Positions 9,185-17,742 of a stretch of DNA of 33,021 nt are shown piece after piece. How positions within the stretch are numbered: position 1 is the first letter of the stretch; each line of letters starts with the position of its first letter. Both the position numbers and the translations under genes were made by a program. The notes below the pieces were generated by a model. The model did not search any database and was not told where the DNA came from. It saw nothing but the letters and a program-made list of their open reading frames with translations. Origin of the DNA: a virus; IMG/VR virus record IMGVR_UViG_3300017729_000015, positions 1-33,021 of that record, one strand, 5' to 3'.

Positions 9185-12100
9185 TTATAAATATGACACC
9201 TTAGAGAATCCCCTAACTTTATTGATATCAATTATCTGGTCAACCATATCTCTGGTCTTATCAATGTGTGATATTGTTATGATAAAATCAAATTGTGTCT
9301 TTAGGTAGTCAAATAATAAATATAAAGAATTAAAGTTATCCGTGTCTAATGAACCAAATCCCTCATCAATAGCGATGAAGTTTGGTCTTGGTAGATTCGA
9401 TACATTAATCAATGCGGTTCTAATTGCAATTGACGATATGAACTTTTCCATACCACTTGTAAGTTCTAATGGCCAGTATTCCTCAGTACCATATGCAATG
9501 TATGAGTTGATATTCTTACCATCAGTATTTAGTAGTACTTGAAAGTCTACTATTGGTTGTAGTATGTTGTTAATCTCAACCTCTAACTTAGGTAAGACAT
9601 CTGAAATAAGATTATATGGTATACCATCTCTCTTTACACATTTAAGATAATATTCATAACCATCAAAACGAACTTCCATATCACGAAGTTTATCGATTGA
9701 CGTATTTACCATATCTATTGTTTTTTCGGCTAACTTAATATCCGAATTAACATCCATAATCTCGGTGGTAATATCACGAATCTCATCTTTAAGTTTATCT
9801 CGTGTGATTTTAAAAGATTTTACCTTTTCTTGTATTTGAGCATTATGGGTTACAGCTTCTTGTTGATTTTTAGCACGAGTTACCTTTTCTTTTAAAGATT
9901 CCATCTCTAAGGTCATATTATCAACACGAAGAATACACCCATCATACTCAGATTCATACTTACTTAACTTACTATGTAACTCTTTAGAATCTAATACTAA
10001 CTCATTATACACTTTTAATTTGTCCGATACATTGTGGGTATCTCGTTCAGTCATTACATCTAACCTACTTGAAACTAACGTTGAGTATTCTTTACCTAAT
10101 CGTTCTAACCCAACCTCAAGTGTTTGTGCTTGTTTAGCAAACGGAGTGTTTTGATTTTTTACACAATGTTCACAAGTTTCATCAAAGGTCAATGACCCAA
10201 TACCATCTAAGTGTTTTTTTGAATGAACCATTTCTGATTCTAATTTGGTTAACTCAACACCCATCTGATTAAATTTATTATCGAGTATCTTGTATTGTTT
10301 ATCTGACTCAATTAATTCACTCTCGTTAAACTTAGATAGTTTAGACTGAATATTCTTTATATCAGTATTTGTTTTTTTAATAGATACCGATACCCCATCA
10401 CATGACATTTGTTGTTTGTTAATGTACTCTTGTTGTAGTTCGAGCTTATCTTCTAAATCAGAAACATCACCTAAATCTTCAACAGGCTTGAGTGCGCCCA
10501 TTTCAAATTCTATTTTAATGTTTGTGTTATCACATTTTGTCTCCAACTCCGAACGTCTATCTTGTAAGTCGGTCAATGAGCCAGTAATTGATGTCAGTGT
10601 ATCTTCTGCCTCTGCAAGTTGTGTTGGTAGGTCTTGGTTTTTGTAATCTTTTAAAAGAGCTGATAATTCTTTAATCTCCTCACTTGCGATTTGGTATAAC
10701 CCTTCAAAGACATCCATGTCCAAGAATTGGGCGAGGAGTTCTTTTCGTTCCTTCTGAGACTTTTCGATGAACCCACTATTGTTCGATTGGGTTGACATGG
10801 CTGTAAGGATGAAATCCTCGTATGTTCCAACATATTCTCTTATATTTACATTTGTATCTCTACGTTGTTCACCATTTAAAGATTCTTTCTGACCATCTAT
10901 AATTCTATAAAAGTCAGTATTAACCTTCACAGTACCACGCTTTGGTGATTTTTTTGCGGTACGTTCAATTGTGTAATCAACACCATTTAATTCAAAAGTA
11001 AATGAACAATTAAATGACATCTTAGAATAGTTCATAACGTCTTCTGCTTTAGAAGTACGAGAACATTTATCGAATATACAAAATGAAAGAGCATCCCATA
11101 AGGTTGATTTACCACTTGCGTTTGGGGCAAAGATACCATATGCTCCTTTCATTTGACTAAAGTCTACAACATTGTTAGGGCCATACGAGAACATATTCGA
11201 GAATTCAAACTTCTTTGGTATCCAAGTGGTGTTGGTAATTGCTCGGTGGATTCCCAACTTTGAGTTGATGTCGTTATTAATACCTTTAACAACTTCAAGT
11301 TGTTGTTCGGTGAGGTGTTCGTTTTCATTTAAGAAATCTTCAATCAATTTATTTTGGAAAGCAGTATCACGTACATTCTGAAGAACAATCTTTTCACTAT
11401 CACTACCACTTTTACGAGTAATTACTTTTTGTATCGTTAATTCTTGAACCTGCCTACCCTTCTTTAACTCTGCTATAATCTTGTTTAGTTCAGATGCCTT
11501 AGTATCTTTTACACGAACTCTCATTCGTGGTTTTTGAGGAATTGGCATACTTGATACAATCTTACCCTCTTCAATATCAACGGTTACATAACCATAGTCA
11601 TTTGGAATTCTTACAAACTCACTTGTACGAGTTAGAACATCCCAAACTAAAATACCATGGTCTGGATATTTTGCCTCACCATGATTCTGAACTATAAGTG
11701 AACCCGCGTACTTTATTGTATCAACACCTTGAACTGCATTATTTGGTTTATGGATATCACCCAACATCACCATATCATACCCATCAAAGTTTCCTACGTT
11801 GATATTCTTATTCTCTATTGCAAACCCATGTTCAGTCTCAATCTTATCAACAGGTCCGTGAAATACACCAATCTTAGTATCACCTTTGTAATCAGCCGAT
11901 GGTGGAAATCCTGGAGACTTATCCCAAACTGATTGGTGTACTATTGTGAGGTCACCCAATGACCAAGCACCTGTATCTTTTAGGTAGAATAGGTTTGGGT
12001 GTTTCAATGCGTTAATAATTGGTGACAATGCATCTAACCTTGACGTGTTGTTTAGATTAGCATCGTGATTACCAGGAATGACAATTGTTGGTAGTAAGTC

Positions 12101-12352
12101 TGCTAATCGAGTAAAGAACTCTTGAGTCAAGTCTACCACTTCGGGTGACATATCAGTCTTAGCATGAACGATATCACCTGCAATGTATATGATGTCATTT
12201 TCATCCATTGTGGATAGAATATACCCATAAAGTTGGGAAAATACATCACGATACTCTTTGTGTCGCTTGAGGTTTCTTATATGTACATCTGCGATATGAT
12301 AAACTTTGTTTACCTTTTCTATACCGACTTTAATTTTTTTGAGTCGTTTCAT
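9185..12352 (-). CDS. Single-chain Mre11-Rad50 (gp47-gp46 / SbcD-SbcC) nuclease-ATPase fusion
   Basis: A 1055-residue protein joining two normally separate subunits. Residues 15-260 are an Mre11/SbcD/gp47 phosphoesterase: ADVH (Asp22, His24), AGD (Asp60), PGNHD (Asn95, His96), FHG (His165) and LGDIH (198-201). Residues about 380-1055 are a Rad50/SbcC/gp46 ATPase: Walker A APNASGKST (409-417), a long coiled coil, a zinc hook CEHC (Cys727, Cys730), a signature-like TSGMEKF (965-971), Walker B IAIDEG (993-998) and ISH (His1029). In T4 the two proteins are separate (about 339 and 560 residues) and resect DNA ends for recombination-dependent replication. Its ATG overlaps the primase stop by 4 bases (ATGA), implying coupled translation. 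The usual GHxH motif reads GDIH here. The assignment is firm. Confidence 0.95.
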   Translation of the reverse strand: MKRLKKIKVGIEKVNKVYHIADVHIRNLKRHKEYRDVFSQLYGYILSTMDENDIIYIAGDIVHAKTDMSPEVVDLTQEFFTRLADLLPTIVIPGNHDANLNNTSRLDALSPIINALKHPNLFYLKDTGAWSLGDLTIVHQSVWDKSPGFPPSADYKGDTKIGVFHGPVDKIETEHGFAIENKNINVGNFDGYDMVMLGDIHKPNNAVQGVDTIKYAGSLIVQNHGEAKYPDHGILVWDVLTRTSEFVRIPNDYGYVTVDIEEGKIVSSMPIPQKPRMRVRVKDTKASELNKIIAELKKGRQVQELTIQKVITRKSGSDSEKIVLQNVRDTAFQNKLIEDFLNENEHLTEQQLEVVKGINNDINSKLGIHRAITNTTWIPKKFEFSNMFSYGPNNVVDFSQMKGAYGIFAPNASGKSTLWDALSFCIFDKCSRTSKAEDVMNYSKMSFNCSFTFELNGVDYTIERTAKKSPKRGTVKVNTDFYRIIDGQKESLNGEQRRDTNVNIREYVGTYEDFILTAMSTQSNNSGFIEKSQKERKELLAQFLDMDVFEGLYQIASEEIKELSALLKDYKNQDLPTQLAEAEDTLTSITGSLTDLQDRRSELETKCDNTNIKIEFEMGALKPVEDLGDVSDLEDKLELQQEYINKQQMSCDGVSVSIKKTNTDIKNIQSKLSKFNESELIESDKQYKILDNKFNQMGVELTKLESEMVHSKKHLDGIGSLTFDETCEHCVKNQNTPFAKQAQTLEVGLERLGKEYSTLVSSRLDVMTERDTHNVSDKLKVYNELVLDSKELHSKLSKYESEYDGCILRVDNMTLEMESLKEKVTRAKNQQEAVTHNAQIQEKVKSFKITRDKLKDEIRDITTEIMDVNSDIKLAEKTIDMVNTSIDKLRDMEVRFDGYEYYLKCVKRDGIPYNLISDVLPKLEVEINNILQPIVDFQVLLNTDGKNINSYIAYGTEEYWPLELTSGMEKFISSIAIRTALINVSNLPRPNFIAIDEGFGSLDTDNFNSLYLLFDYLKTQFDFIITISHIDKTRDMVDQIIDINKVRGFSKVSYL

Positions 12353-13284
12353 ACTCTATACAATTCATACTCAACCAACTTTCTAAGGTCCATTGGTGGA
12401 GTATTATAAATTAATTCATTAACATTTTCATAGCCCATATCTGATGGGTCTTGGTCACCTAAGTCTACAAGGTGAGTCTCAATTCCATACGACATAAACT
12501 TCTTTGTAAGACGCAGAGCATTCTTTATAGCATCTGAATCTAATACAATATACAACTTTTTTACGGAATTTCCAATTATTTTCTTCTCTAATTCAGATTG
12601 TATAGCTTTACCAAATAATGGTATTGCGTTTCTTCGTATTGATAATGCATCAAATGCACCTTCACATAACACCAGTGGTGTATCCCAATTGATAAGTAAT
12701 TCAAAACCCACAATGTCCTTAGATACCTTTGGGTTTTTATGTTTGTATTGAGTCTGATAGAATGACCTACCAACAAAGAAGTTTAATTTACCACGTTCAT
12801 CATACGATGGAATTATAATCTTATCTCTATATTCACCCTCATCACAAAACCCAATATTATACTTTACAATGTCTTCAGGCCTAACACCACGACCTAACAA
12901 ATAGTTTAGTGCGTGTTTCCTTTTGTAAGAGTTTGATGGGTTATAAAGTGGTTGGAATTCTTTGGGAAGCTCTACTTGCTCTACAACGTCTATATTATCG
13001 TATTCACTTCTATAACGATTTACCTTACTGAATATCGAGTTGTACTCATCCCAAGTTGACTTGGATACGCGAAGTTTCTTGAAGAGTGTCTTGATACTTC
13101 TACCCTTCTCATCAGAAATCCAACAATGCCACGGGTTGTTTCCTTTAGAATTAATCCGTATATTAATCTCTAACTTTGGTTTGTAATGGTCAACAAATGG
13201 TGAATAGAATGCATAATTATCCCCACTCGTTTTCTTGGATGACCCAAGTACGGACTCTAATAATTCAAGTAGTCTTTCTTCCAT
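12349..13284 (-). CDS. DnaG-type DNA primase with degenerate zinc motif
   Basis: A 311-residue primase of the size and layout of phage T4 gp61-type enzymes, which make RNA primers for lagging-strand synthesis with a replicative helicase. The Toprim core is clear: LCEGAFDAL (Glu208, Asp212) and IVLDSDA (Asp249, Asp251), preceded by the RNA-polymerase-like region (GRGVRPEDIVKYNIGF, 131-146; KIIIPSYDERGKLNFFVGRS, 155-174). The N-terminal region aligns by eye with the CHC2-type zinc ribbon, but SPFV (28-31) stands where CPFC is expected and CWIS (54-57) where CxxC is expected; only His33 and Cys54 remain of the likely ligands. The gene starts 18 bases after the endonuclease I stop and overlaps the Mre11-Rad50 start by 4 bases. 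The catalytic core looks intact. Confidence 0.88.
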   Translation of the reverse strand: MEERLLELLESVLGSSKKTSGDNYAFYSPFVDHYKPKLEINIRINSKGNNPWHCWISDEKGRSIKTLFKKLRVSKSTWDEYNSIFSKVNRYRSEYDNIDVVEQVELPKEFQPLYNPSNSYKRKHALNYLLGRGVRPEDIVKYNIGFCDEGEYRDKIIIPSYDERGKLNFFVGRSFYQTQYKHKNPKVSKDIVGFELLINWDTPLVLCEGAFDALSIRRNAIPLFGKAIQSELEKKIIGNSVKKLYIVLDSDAIKNALRLTKKFMSYGIETHLVDLGDQDPSDMGYENVNELIYNTPPMDLRKLVEYELYRV

Positions 13285-13302
13285 AACTACTAATATACGA
13301 AA

Positions 13303-13734
13303 TTATTTTGAATAATCAAAGAAATCAGCGGAAGGTTTTTCATCAATCCACTCTTGGGGTATTTCTTTCTTGGCCCATTTGAATCCATTCTTCTCACACC
13401 ATTGTGCGTAAGTGGTCTTTGAACCTTTGTAAATTTTACCATTGGGAGATTGTAAAACGAATCGTAAATCAACGTTAGGATTTTGCTCTTTGATTAAAAG
13501 ATGTTTCTTCCTATCATCGGGCAAGAACCACCCCTTCGACTCTATGAATATACCATTAGGTAATCTAAAGTCTGGTTTGTAAGTATGATTAGTTGCTGGA
13601 ATTGTATATCCGAATTCATGCTTCTCGTACTCACCATCAATACCTTGTAATTTAAGTTGCTCATCTATACGAGTCTCCAAACCACTTTTATGACCCTTCA
13701 TCTTTTGGATGTGGGACCAATTTCCTTTTGCCAT
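13303..13734 (-). CDS. T7-type endonuclease I (Holliday junction resolvase)
   Basis: A 143-residue protein close in length to the 149-residue T7 gene 3 product, a dimeric resolvase that cuts branched DNA. The known T7 active-site residues Glu20, Asp55, Glu65 and Lys67 are all present at the same positions: SGLE (17-20), YKPDF (52-56), IESKG (64-68). Further family hallmarks are SNHTY-like ATNHTY (47-52), DDRKKHLLIKEQ (72-83) and YKGSKTTYAQWCEKNG (103-118). In T4 this job is done by the unrelated endonuclease VII, so a T7-type enzyme beside gp46/47-like and primase genes is unusual for this phage type. It lies 6 bases after the LamG-containing structural gene and would process recombination intermediates made by the downstream nuclease. 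The assignment is firm. Confidence 0.95.
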   Translation of the reverse strand: MAKGNWSHIQKMKGHKSGLETRIDEQLKLQGIDGEYEKHEFGYTIPATNHTYKPDFRLPNGIFIESKGWFLPDDRKKHLLIKEQNPNVDLRFVLQSPNGKIYKGSKTTYAQWCEKNGFKWAKKEIPQEWIDEKPSADFFDYSK

Positions 13735-13740
13735 AACTTT

Positions 13741-15204
13741 TTAGTCTATATCAAATTTAACGTTGATTGTCACGTCAACGTCTTTTCTCTTTTTCAATGG
13801 TGAACCTAACTTTGCTATTGCTAATAAATCACCAGTGTCGTTATATAATCCAAGCTGAGTAATGTATGGTCTAAAGTCTGAACCTGTGACCATATTTATT
13901 AATCGGTTATCATCAGCGGTGCCGCCAATTCGAAGCGATGGGTTTGATGACACATTGTATTCGTTTCTATTTATCTCACATAATACAGAAACTTCTTCGA
14001 TTGTTTTAGTAGACCTATACTTTAATTCATAATCACGATTTGTATAATCACCATTGTTATTTCCTAAAAATATATTCTGATATCTATACCTTGGGTCTGA
14101 CGTAATAATCATACCTTGTTTATAAAATACATAACCCACTTCTTTTCTTTGTAGAGCAGACCCACTTGGAGAAGTATCTGCTAGCGATATTATATTATCA
14201 TCAGTTAATGCGGTTTTTGATATTCTAAATTGTGATATAGAACCACTAAAGTTTGCTTCAGTATTTTCAACATTACGACTACCTATGAGTATATCCCTAT
14301 CATTGTTTACATTTGTCTTAAACGAATAAGATGCTGATGTGTCAACAATACCATCAACGTATAAGTAGATGAGGTCGTCTTTTTTATTGAGTACATATTT
14401 GTGATGTGTTCCATCAGCGTATGCTGTGGATGAGGAAAAGTTCATTGTAATATTACCATCTGAGGCTTTTACAAATATATGACCAGGACTTGTTGGGTGG
14501 TTTTCTGAGTAGAATGATATGTCAAATGGGTACTGACCAGACCCATCGGCTTTTGTGGTCTCTAATCCATCATCACCTATGGTGGATAGTGTATTTCGTT
14601 TTTGAACTAAGCTAAACTCTCGTCTACCTGCAATTGATTGTGATGGTGGGATGGTTGCTCCAAATGAAACTGCCCAATCATCATTTTTATTTAATATATT
14701 AAAATGACTTTGATGTTTGATTTGAATACTACGTGTTTGTTCAAAGTTATATGTGTTACCAATACCAGATACCGGATTTGACGAGATAGCCGAATCACTA
14801 CCAGCTCCAATAGAATCTCCATCGGATGGTGGGTTTGATGATAATGATATTGCACCACCACTTAAAGTTAGGTTTAATGTTACTCCAGGCTCAATTTGGT
14901 GAATACCATCAACTCGTATAGACCCATTTACCATAGATACTGACAATGATGTATTGCCAGAACTATATACAGAACCATTACTTGCGGCTGTATAACCAGT
15001 ACCACCAATTGTATAGGTTAAGTCGGTGAAGTTGTCAAAGTAGTAATCTGAATTTGGGTGAATGTAAAATGTCAGATATAATATAGTACCATTGATACCA
15101 TTTGATACCTCTTTGGTTACTATCGCAGATGTAAAAGGGCTTGCTCCAGTTGTAACTTTGGTATTAGCTGAATCATTTGTTATGTTTATTTTAAATACAC
15201 CCAT
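13741..15204 (-). CDS. Baseplate-type structural protein with inserted LamG/ConA-like lectin domain
   Basis: A 487-residue protein. Residues 1-155 are beta-rich and Ser/Gly/Asn-rich with no named domain. Residues about 158-342 have the layout of a LamG/concanavalin-like fold: HFNILNKNDDWAVSFG, HHKYVLNKKDDLIYLYVDG (267-285) and a closing GSISQFRISKTALTDDNI (321-338). Residues about 355-487 match the C-terminal half of a widespread marine T4-like baseplate protein (VGYVFYKQGMIIT near 357-369, YITQLGLYNDTGDLLAIAKL at 447-466); the same module ends the gene at 15783-17021. The ATG at 15204 overlaps the preceding stop (TAATG), so the two ORFs are probably translated together. The lectin fold suggests binding of a surface glycan, but no ligand can be named. 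Virion location is inferred from its neighbours. Confidence 0.75.
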   Translation of the reverse strand: MGVFKINITNDSANTKVTTGASPFTSAIVTKEVSNGINGTILYLTFYIHPNSDYYFDNFTDLTYTIGGTGYTAASNGSVYSSGNTSLSVSMVNGSIRVDGIHQIEPGVTLNLTLSGGAISLSSNPPSDGDSIGAGSDSAISSNPVSGIGNTYNFEQTRSIQIKHQSHFNILNKNDDWAVSFGATIPPSQSIAGRREFSLVQKRNTLSTIGDDGLETTKADGSGQYPFDISFYSENHPTSPGHIFVKASDGNITMNFSSSTAYADGTHHKYVLNKKDDLIYLYVDGIVDTSASYSFKTNVNNDRDILIGSRNVENTEANFSGSISQFRISKTALTDDNIISLADTSPSGSALQRKEVGYVFYKQGMIITSDPRYRYQNIFLGNNNGDYTNRDYELKYRSTKTIEEVSVLCEINRNEYNVSSNPSLRIGGTADDNRLINMVTGSDFRPYITQLGLYNDTGDLLAIAKLGSPLKKRKDVDVTINVKFDID

Positions 15205-15770
15205 TACACAATTCTATTTACAAAGTTAGATTTATCACTTGTGTCTGATTCAAAATCCAAATAAACTAAAGTATCGGTTGATTTAATATATGACGATCCA
15301 GTTTGTTCACTTGCGATTAGTAATCCATATTCATCATCAACTTTTTGGTCATAAAGTCGTATAGCCGATGCTGGGTAATTTGAGTTGTCAATAATAGAAA
15401 TAGAACCCGGCTTTATACCATCACCAAATTTATTTTGTGGAATCGATACTATTGAAGCTGTATCGTATAGTTTAATATCAGTTCTTCTTTTAAAGAATGT
15501 GGAGTTTATTGAATTCCATACAATATATTGTGGTATAGAATTTAATTCATCAGTTACACCATGAGATGATGTCAAAAATGTATCTACACCAATTTCACCC
15601 GACACTGACGTTGATACTTCGGTTAATGTACCATTATCCGAAATACCCCTAAGTACAGAAATCTCAAAAGATGATGAGTGGTTTACATTCGTAACTTCAT
15701 ATCTTTTATGAGCTTTAAATGGTCTTCTCTGAATACCACCATTGAATATTTTTTTTAATGCTATTCCCAT
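15204..15770 (-). CDS. N-terminal half of a conserved phage structural protein
   Basis: A 188-residue protein. The segment from YEVTNVNHSSSFEISVLRG (residues 24-42) through TFLTSSHGVTDELNSIPQYI and VSIPQNKFGDGIKPGSISII is a pattern I recall as the N-terminal half of a conserved virion protein in marine T4-like phages. The C-terminus (TDTLVYLDFESDTSDKS) looks like the first strand of a lectin-type domain and then stops. The next ORF starts within the stop codon (TAATG) and ends with what I recall as the matching C-terminal half. The two therefore may be one ancestral protein split in two. It starts 12 bases after the 412-residue structural gene. Function: baseplate or tail component, by context only. 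Confidence 0.7.
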   Translation of the reverse strand: MGIALKKIFNGGIQRRPFKAHKRYEVTNVNHSSSFEISVLRGISDNGTLTEVSTSVSGEIGVDTFLTSSHGVTDELNSIPQYIVWNSINSTFFKRRTDIKLYDTASIVSIPQNKFGDGIKPGSISIIDNSNYPASAIRLYDQKVDDEYGLLIASEQTGSSYIKSTDTLVYLDFESDTSDKSNFVNRIV

Positions 15771-15782
15771 GAGTGACCATCG

Positions 15783-17021
15783 TTAAAAGTCTAGCTTAAC
15801 CTTAATAAGAATTTCATTAGAGAATGATTTCAATAAAGGTTTAGATAACTTTGCAATTGCTAAAAGTTCATTGTCATTGTTATACAACCCAACTGAAGTA
15901 ATGTATGACTTAGGGTCACCTACAAATGTTTGTTGTCTTAACTTACCAACTGAACCCGTAACATACGATGGGTTGTTTGAGTAATTATATTCACCATTTT
16001 TAGCTCTAACAAAGAAGAATGTTGATTTAACTTCTTCTTCACTTCTAGCTTGGAATCCGTTTGCTGAATTCTCAAATGCAGCTCCACTAATTGCTGTAAA
16101 CAATTTATTATGGTTTTGTGCATCAGTGTTAGTTGTTCTGATAGTACCAAATGATGCTGAAGCGTCTAATGCTGCAGCTGATAATACAATTACACCAAAT
16201 TGAGGATATACTTCTCCAAAGACCTCATCCTCGGTAAGTACACCATCAGTTAAAGAACCCGATACGATGTTGTATTTATTTTTGTTTGAGTTTCCTAATT
16301 GATTAGTGTCACCACTATTATCAATAAGTCTAAGGGTCTCACCATTAGAACCCGATAATACAAGTTCCCAATTTCCAGGATCTAATTTATCTTTAATTCT
16401 GGCTCTATTAATTGTTAGGATGTAAACGTCATCTTGAGTTACATCGTTAAATGTAAATCGTGTTTGGTTAGATGGTAACAATACTTGTTGAAATTGTGAG
16501 TACATTGCGTTTGATGGTGAATCTTCATTAGAACCATCATTAGATGAACCACTACCAGCGTAGTGCCCATATGCAACTGAGAACTGAGATTCTTTCGTTG
16601 AATCCGTTGGGTCTCCATTATATATCTCATGGTAGTATTGTTTTTGAGTATCCGATTGAAACGATGAGGTAGTGAATGTTATTAGTTCACCGACCTTACC
16701 ACTCCATAAACCACGTGTGATTCTTTGTGTATTTCCCTCTACAATGTCTTCGACAGTAAAAGCAGTATATACTTTACCACTACCATAATCATATGCACCT
16801 GCAGGGATTACCGGAGTTTGGTTTTCTACTGTATCTATTGCTTGAATTTGAGCAAGAGTTTCTGCTTGAGCAAGACCAGGAAGATTTCCCCTACTAATAG
16901 AAGGTCTTTGAGAACCACCCCTATTACCACCTGATGTACCGCTTGGGCCAGCAGATGGTCCTTGGTTTCCTCGGTTGCCACCACCTCCACCACCTGTATT
17001 ACCTATCGATTGTACTGCCAT
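15783..17021 (-). CDS. Conserved phage baseplate/tail structural protein
   Basis: A 412-residue protein. The first 45 residues are Gly/Asn/Ser/Pro-rich (six Gly in a row at residues 10-15) and probably flexible. From about residue 75 the sequence follows a conserved marine T4-like structural protein that I recall: QRITRGLWSGKVGELITFTT (98-117), FSVAYGHYAGSGS, FTFNDVTQDDVYILTINRAR, KDKLDPGNWELVLSG and a C-terminal module (about 328-412) with NGEYNYSNNPSYVTGS and YITSVGLYNNDNELLAIAKL. The same C-terminal module closes the 487-residue lectin-containing protein downstream, so the two are paralogous at that end. There is no enzyme motif. The gene starts 16 bases after its upstream neighbour. It is most likely a baseplate component; the exact T4 counterpart is not clear. 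Confidence 0.78.
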   Translation of the reverse strand: MAVQSIGNTGGGGGGNRGNQGPSAGPSGTSGGNRGGSQRPSISRGNLPGLAQAETLAQIQAIDTVENQTPVIPAGAYDYGSGKVYTAFTVEDIVEGNTQRITRGLWSGKVGELITFTTSSFQSDTQKQYYHEIYNGDPTDSTKESQFSVAYGHYAGSGSSNDGSNEDSPSNAMYSQFQQVLLPSNQTRFTFNDVTQDDVYILTINRARIKDKLDPGNWELVLSGSNGETLRLIDNSGDTNQLGNSNKNKYNIVSGSLTDGVLTEDEVFGEVYPQFGVIVLSAAALDASASFGTIRTTNTDAQNHNKLFTAISGAAFENSANGFQARSEEEVKSTFFFVRAKNGEYNYSNNPSYVTGSVGKLRQQTFVGDPKSYITSVGLYNNDNELLAIAKLSKPLLKSFSNEILIKVKLDF

Positions 17022-17037
17022 TTTATTATCCTATTTT

Positions 17038-17715
17038 TTAAGCTAAATTATTATTTACAACCACTACTGCTGTTTGTGCGTCAGTCACCGGATTAACAGT
17101 TATGTCAATCTCAGTTCTACCACCAGTTTCATTACCTATGATAACTACACGAGTTGAAATTGCGGTATCGTTTGGTAGATTAGCCGCCGATTGGAATGTA
17201 AATTGATTTTTACCCACAACAGTTTGTGATTGATTGGTATTGTATGTACCAACATTTATGATTGGAGTTATGTTTCCAGGAACACCAGCATTACCACTAA
17301 TACTACCAGCATCTTTGTTAAGTAGAATTGCTGTATAACCTAAGTTTTCGTTACCACCATTTTTAGTTACCACCGACATGATAGTATTGTTTACACCTTC
17401 ATCTAAAGTGATAGTTGATGGTGACACTGATATAAATGGTAACCTTGTGGTCGTTTTTGGTAATGAAAGTAATTTGTATTTCATTGCATAGTTTTCATCA
17501 GTGATTGCCTCTATTACAGGCATATTCTCAATGATGATACCGTAGTAGTCAGAACCCAACGAGTGTGCTGGATTCCATAGTTCGTAATCAACCTCATCAT
17601 CCGCTAATGCGAATTGGGTGATTTGGAACTTGTCACGTCCCTCTGCTAATAACTCTCTACCCTTTTTGGTCAGAATAGCGTCTACTGTTACTGATGAATT
17701 GTCTAAAAATCCCAT
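17038..17715 (-). CDS. Phage structural protein with C-terminal Ig-like domain
   Basis: A 225-residue protein. The start at 17715 has AGGAAAGAG a few bases upstream. The N-terminal 90 residues (MGFLDNSSVTVDAILTKKGR, LLAEGRDKFQITQFALADDE, and NPAHSLGSDYYGIIIENMPV) match a conserved structural protein of marine T4-like phages that I recall as uncharacterised; the LTKKGRELLA stretch is its signature. Residues about 93-215 form a beta-rich region ending in GRTEIDITVNPV, typical of a bacterial Ig-like (BIG) domain. Such Ig domains on phage particles are thought to give weak contact with cell-surface sugars. An AT-rich gap with an inverted repeat separates it from the large gene upstream, so expression may be set apart from that gene. 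Confidence 0.75.
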   Translation of the reverse strand: MGFLDNSSVTVDAILTKKGRELLAEGRDKFQITQFALADDEVDYELWNPAHSLGSDYYGIIIENMPVIEAITDENYAMKYKLLSLPKTTTRLPFISVSPSTITLDEGVNNTIMSVVTKNGGNENLGYTAILLNKDAGSISGNAGVPGNITPIINVGTYNTNQSQTVVGKNQFTFQSAANLPNDTAISTRVVIIGNETGGRTEIDITVNPVTDAQTAVVVVNNNLA

Positions 17716-17742
17716 GTTCTCTTTCCTATTATTTGTATATAA

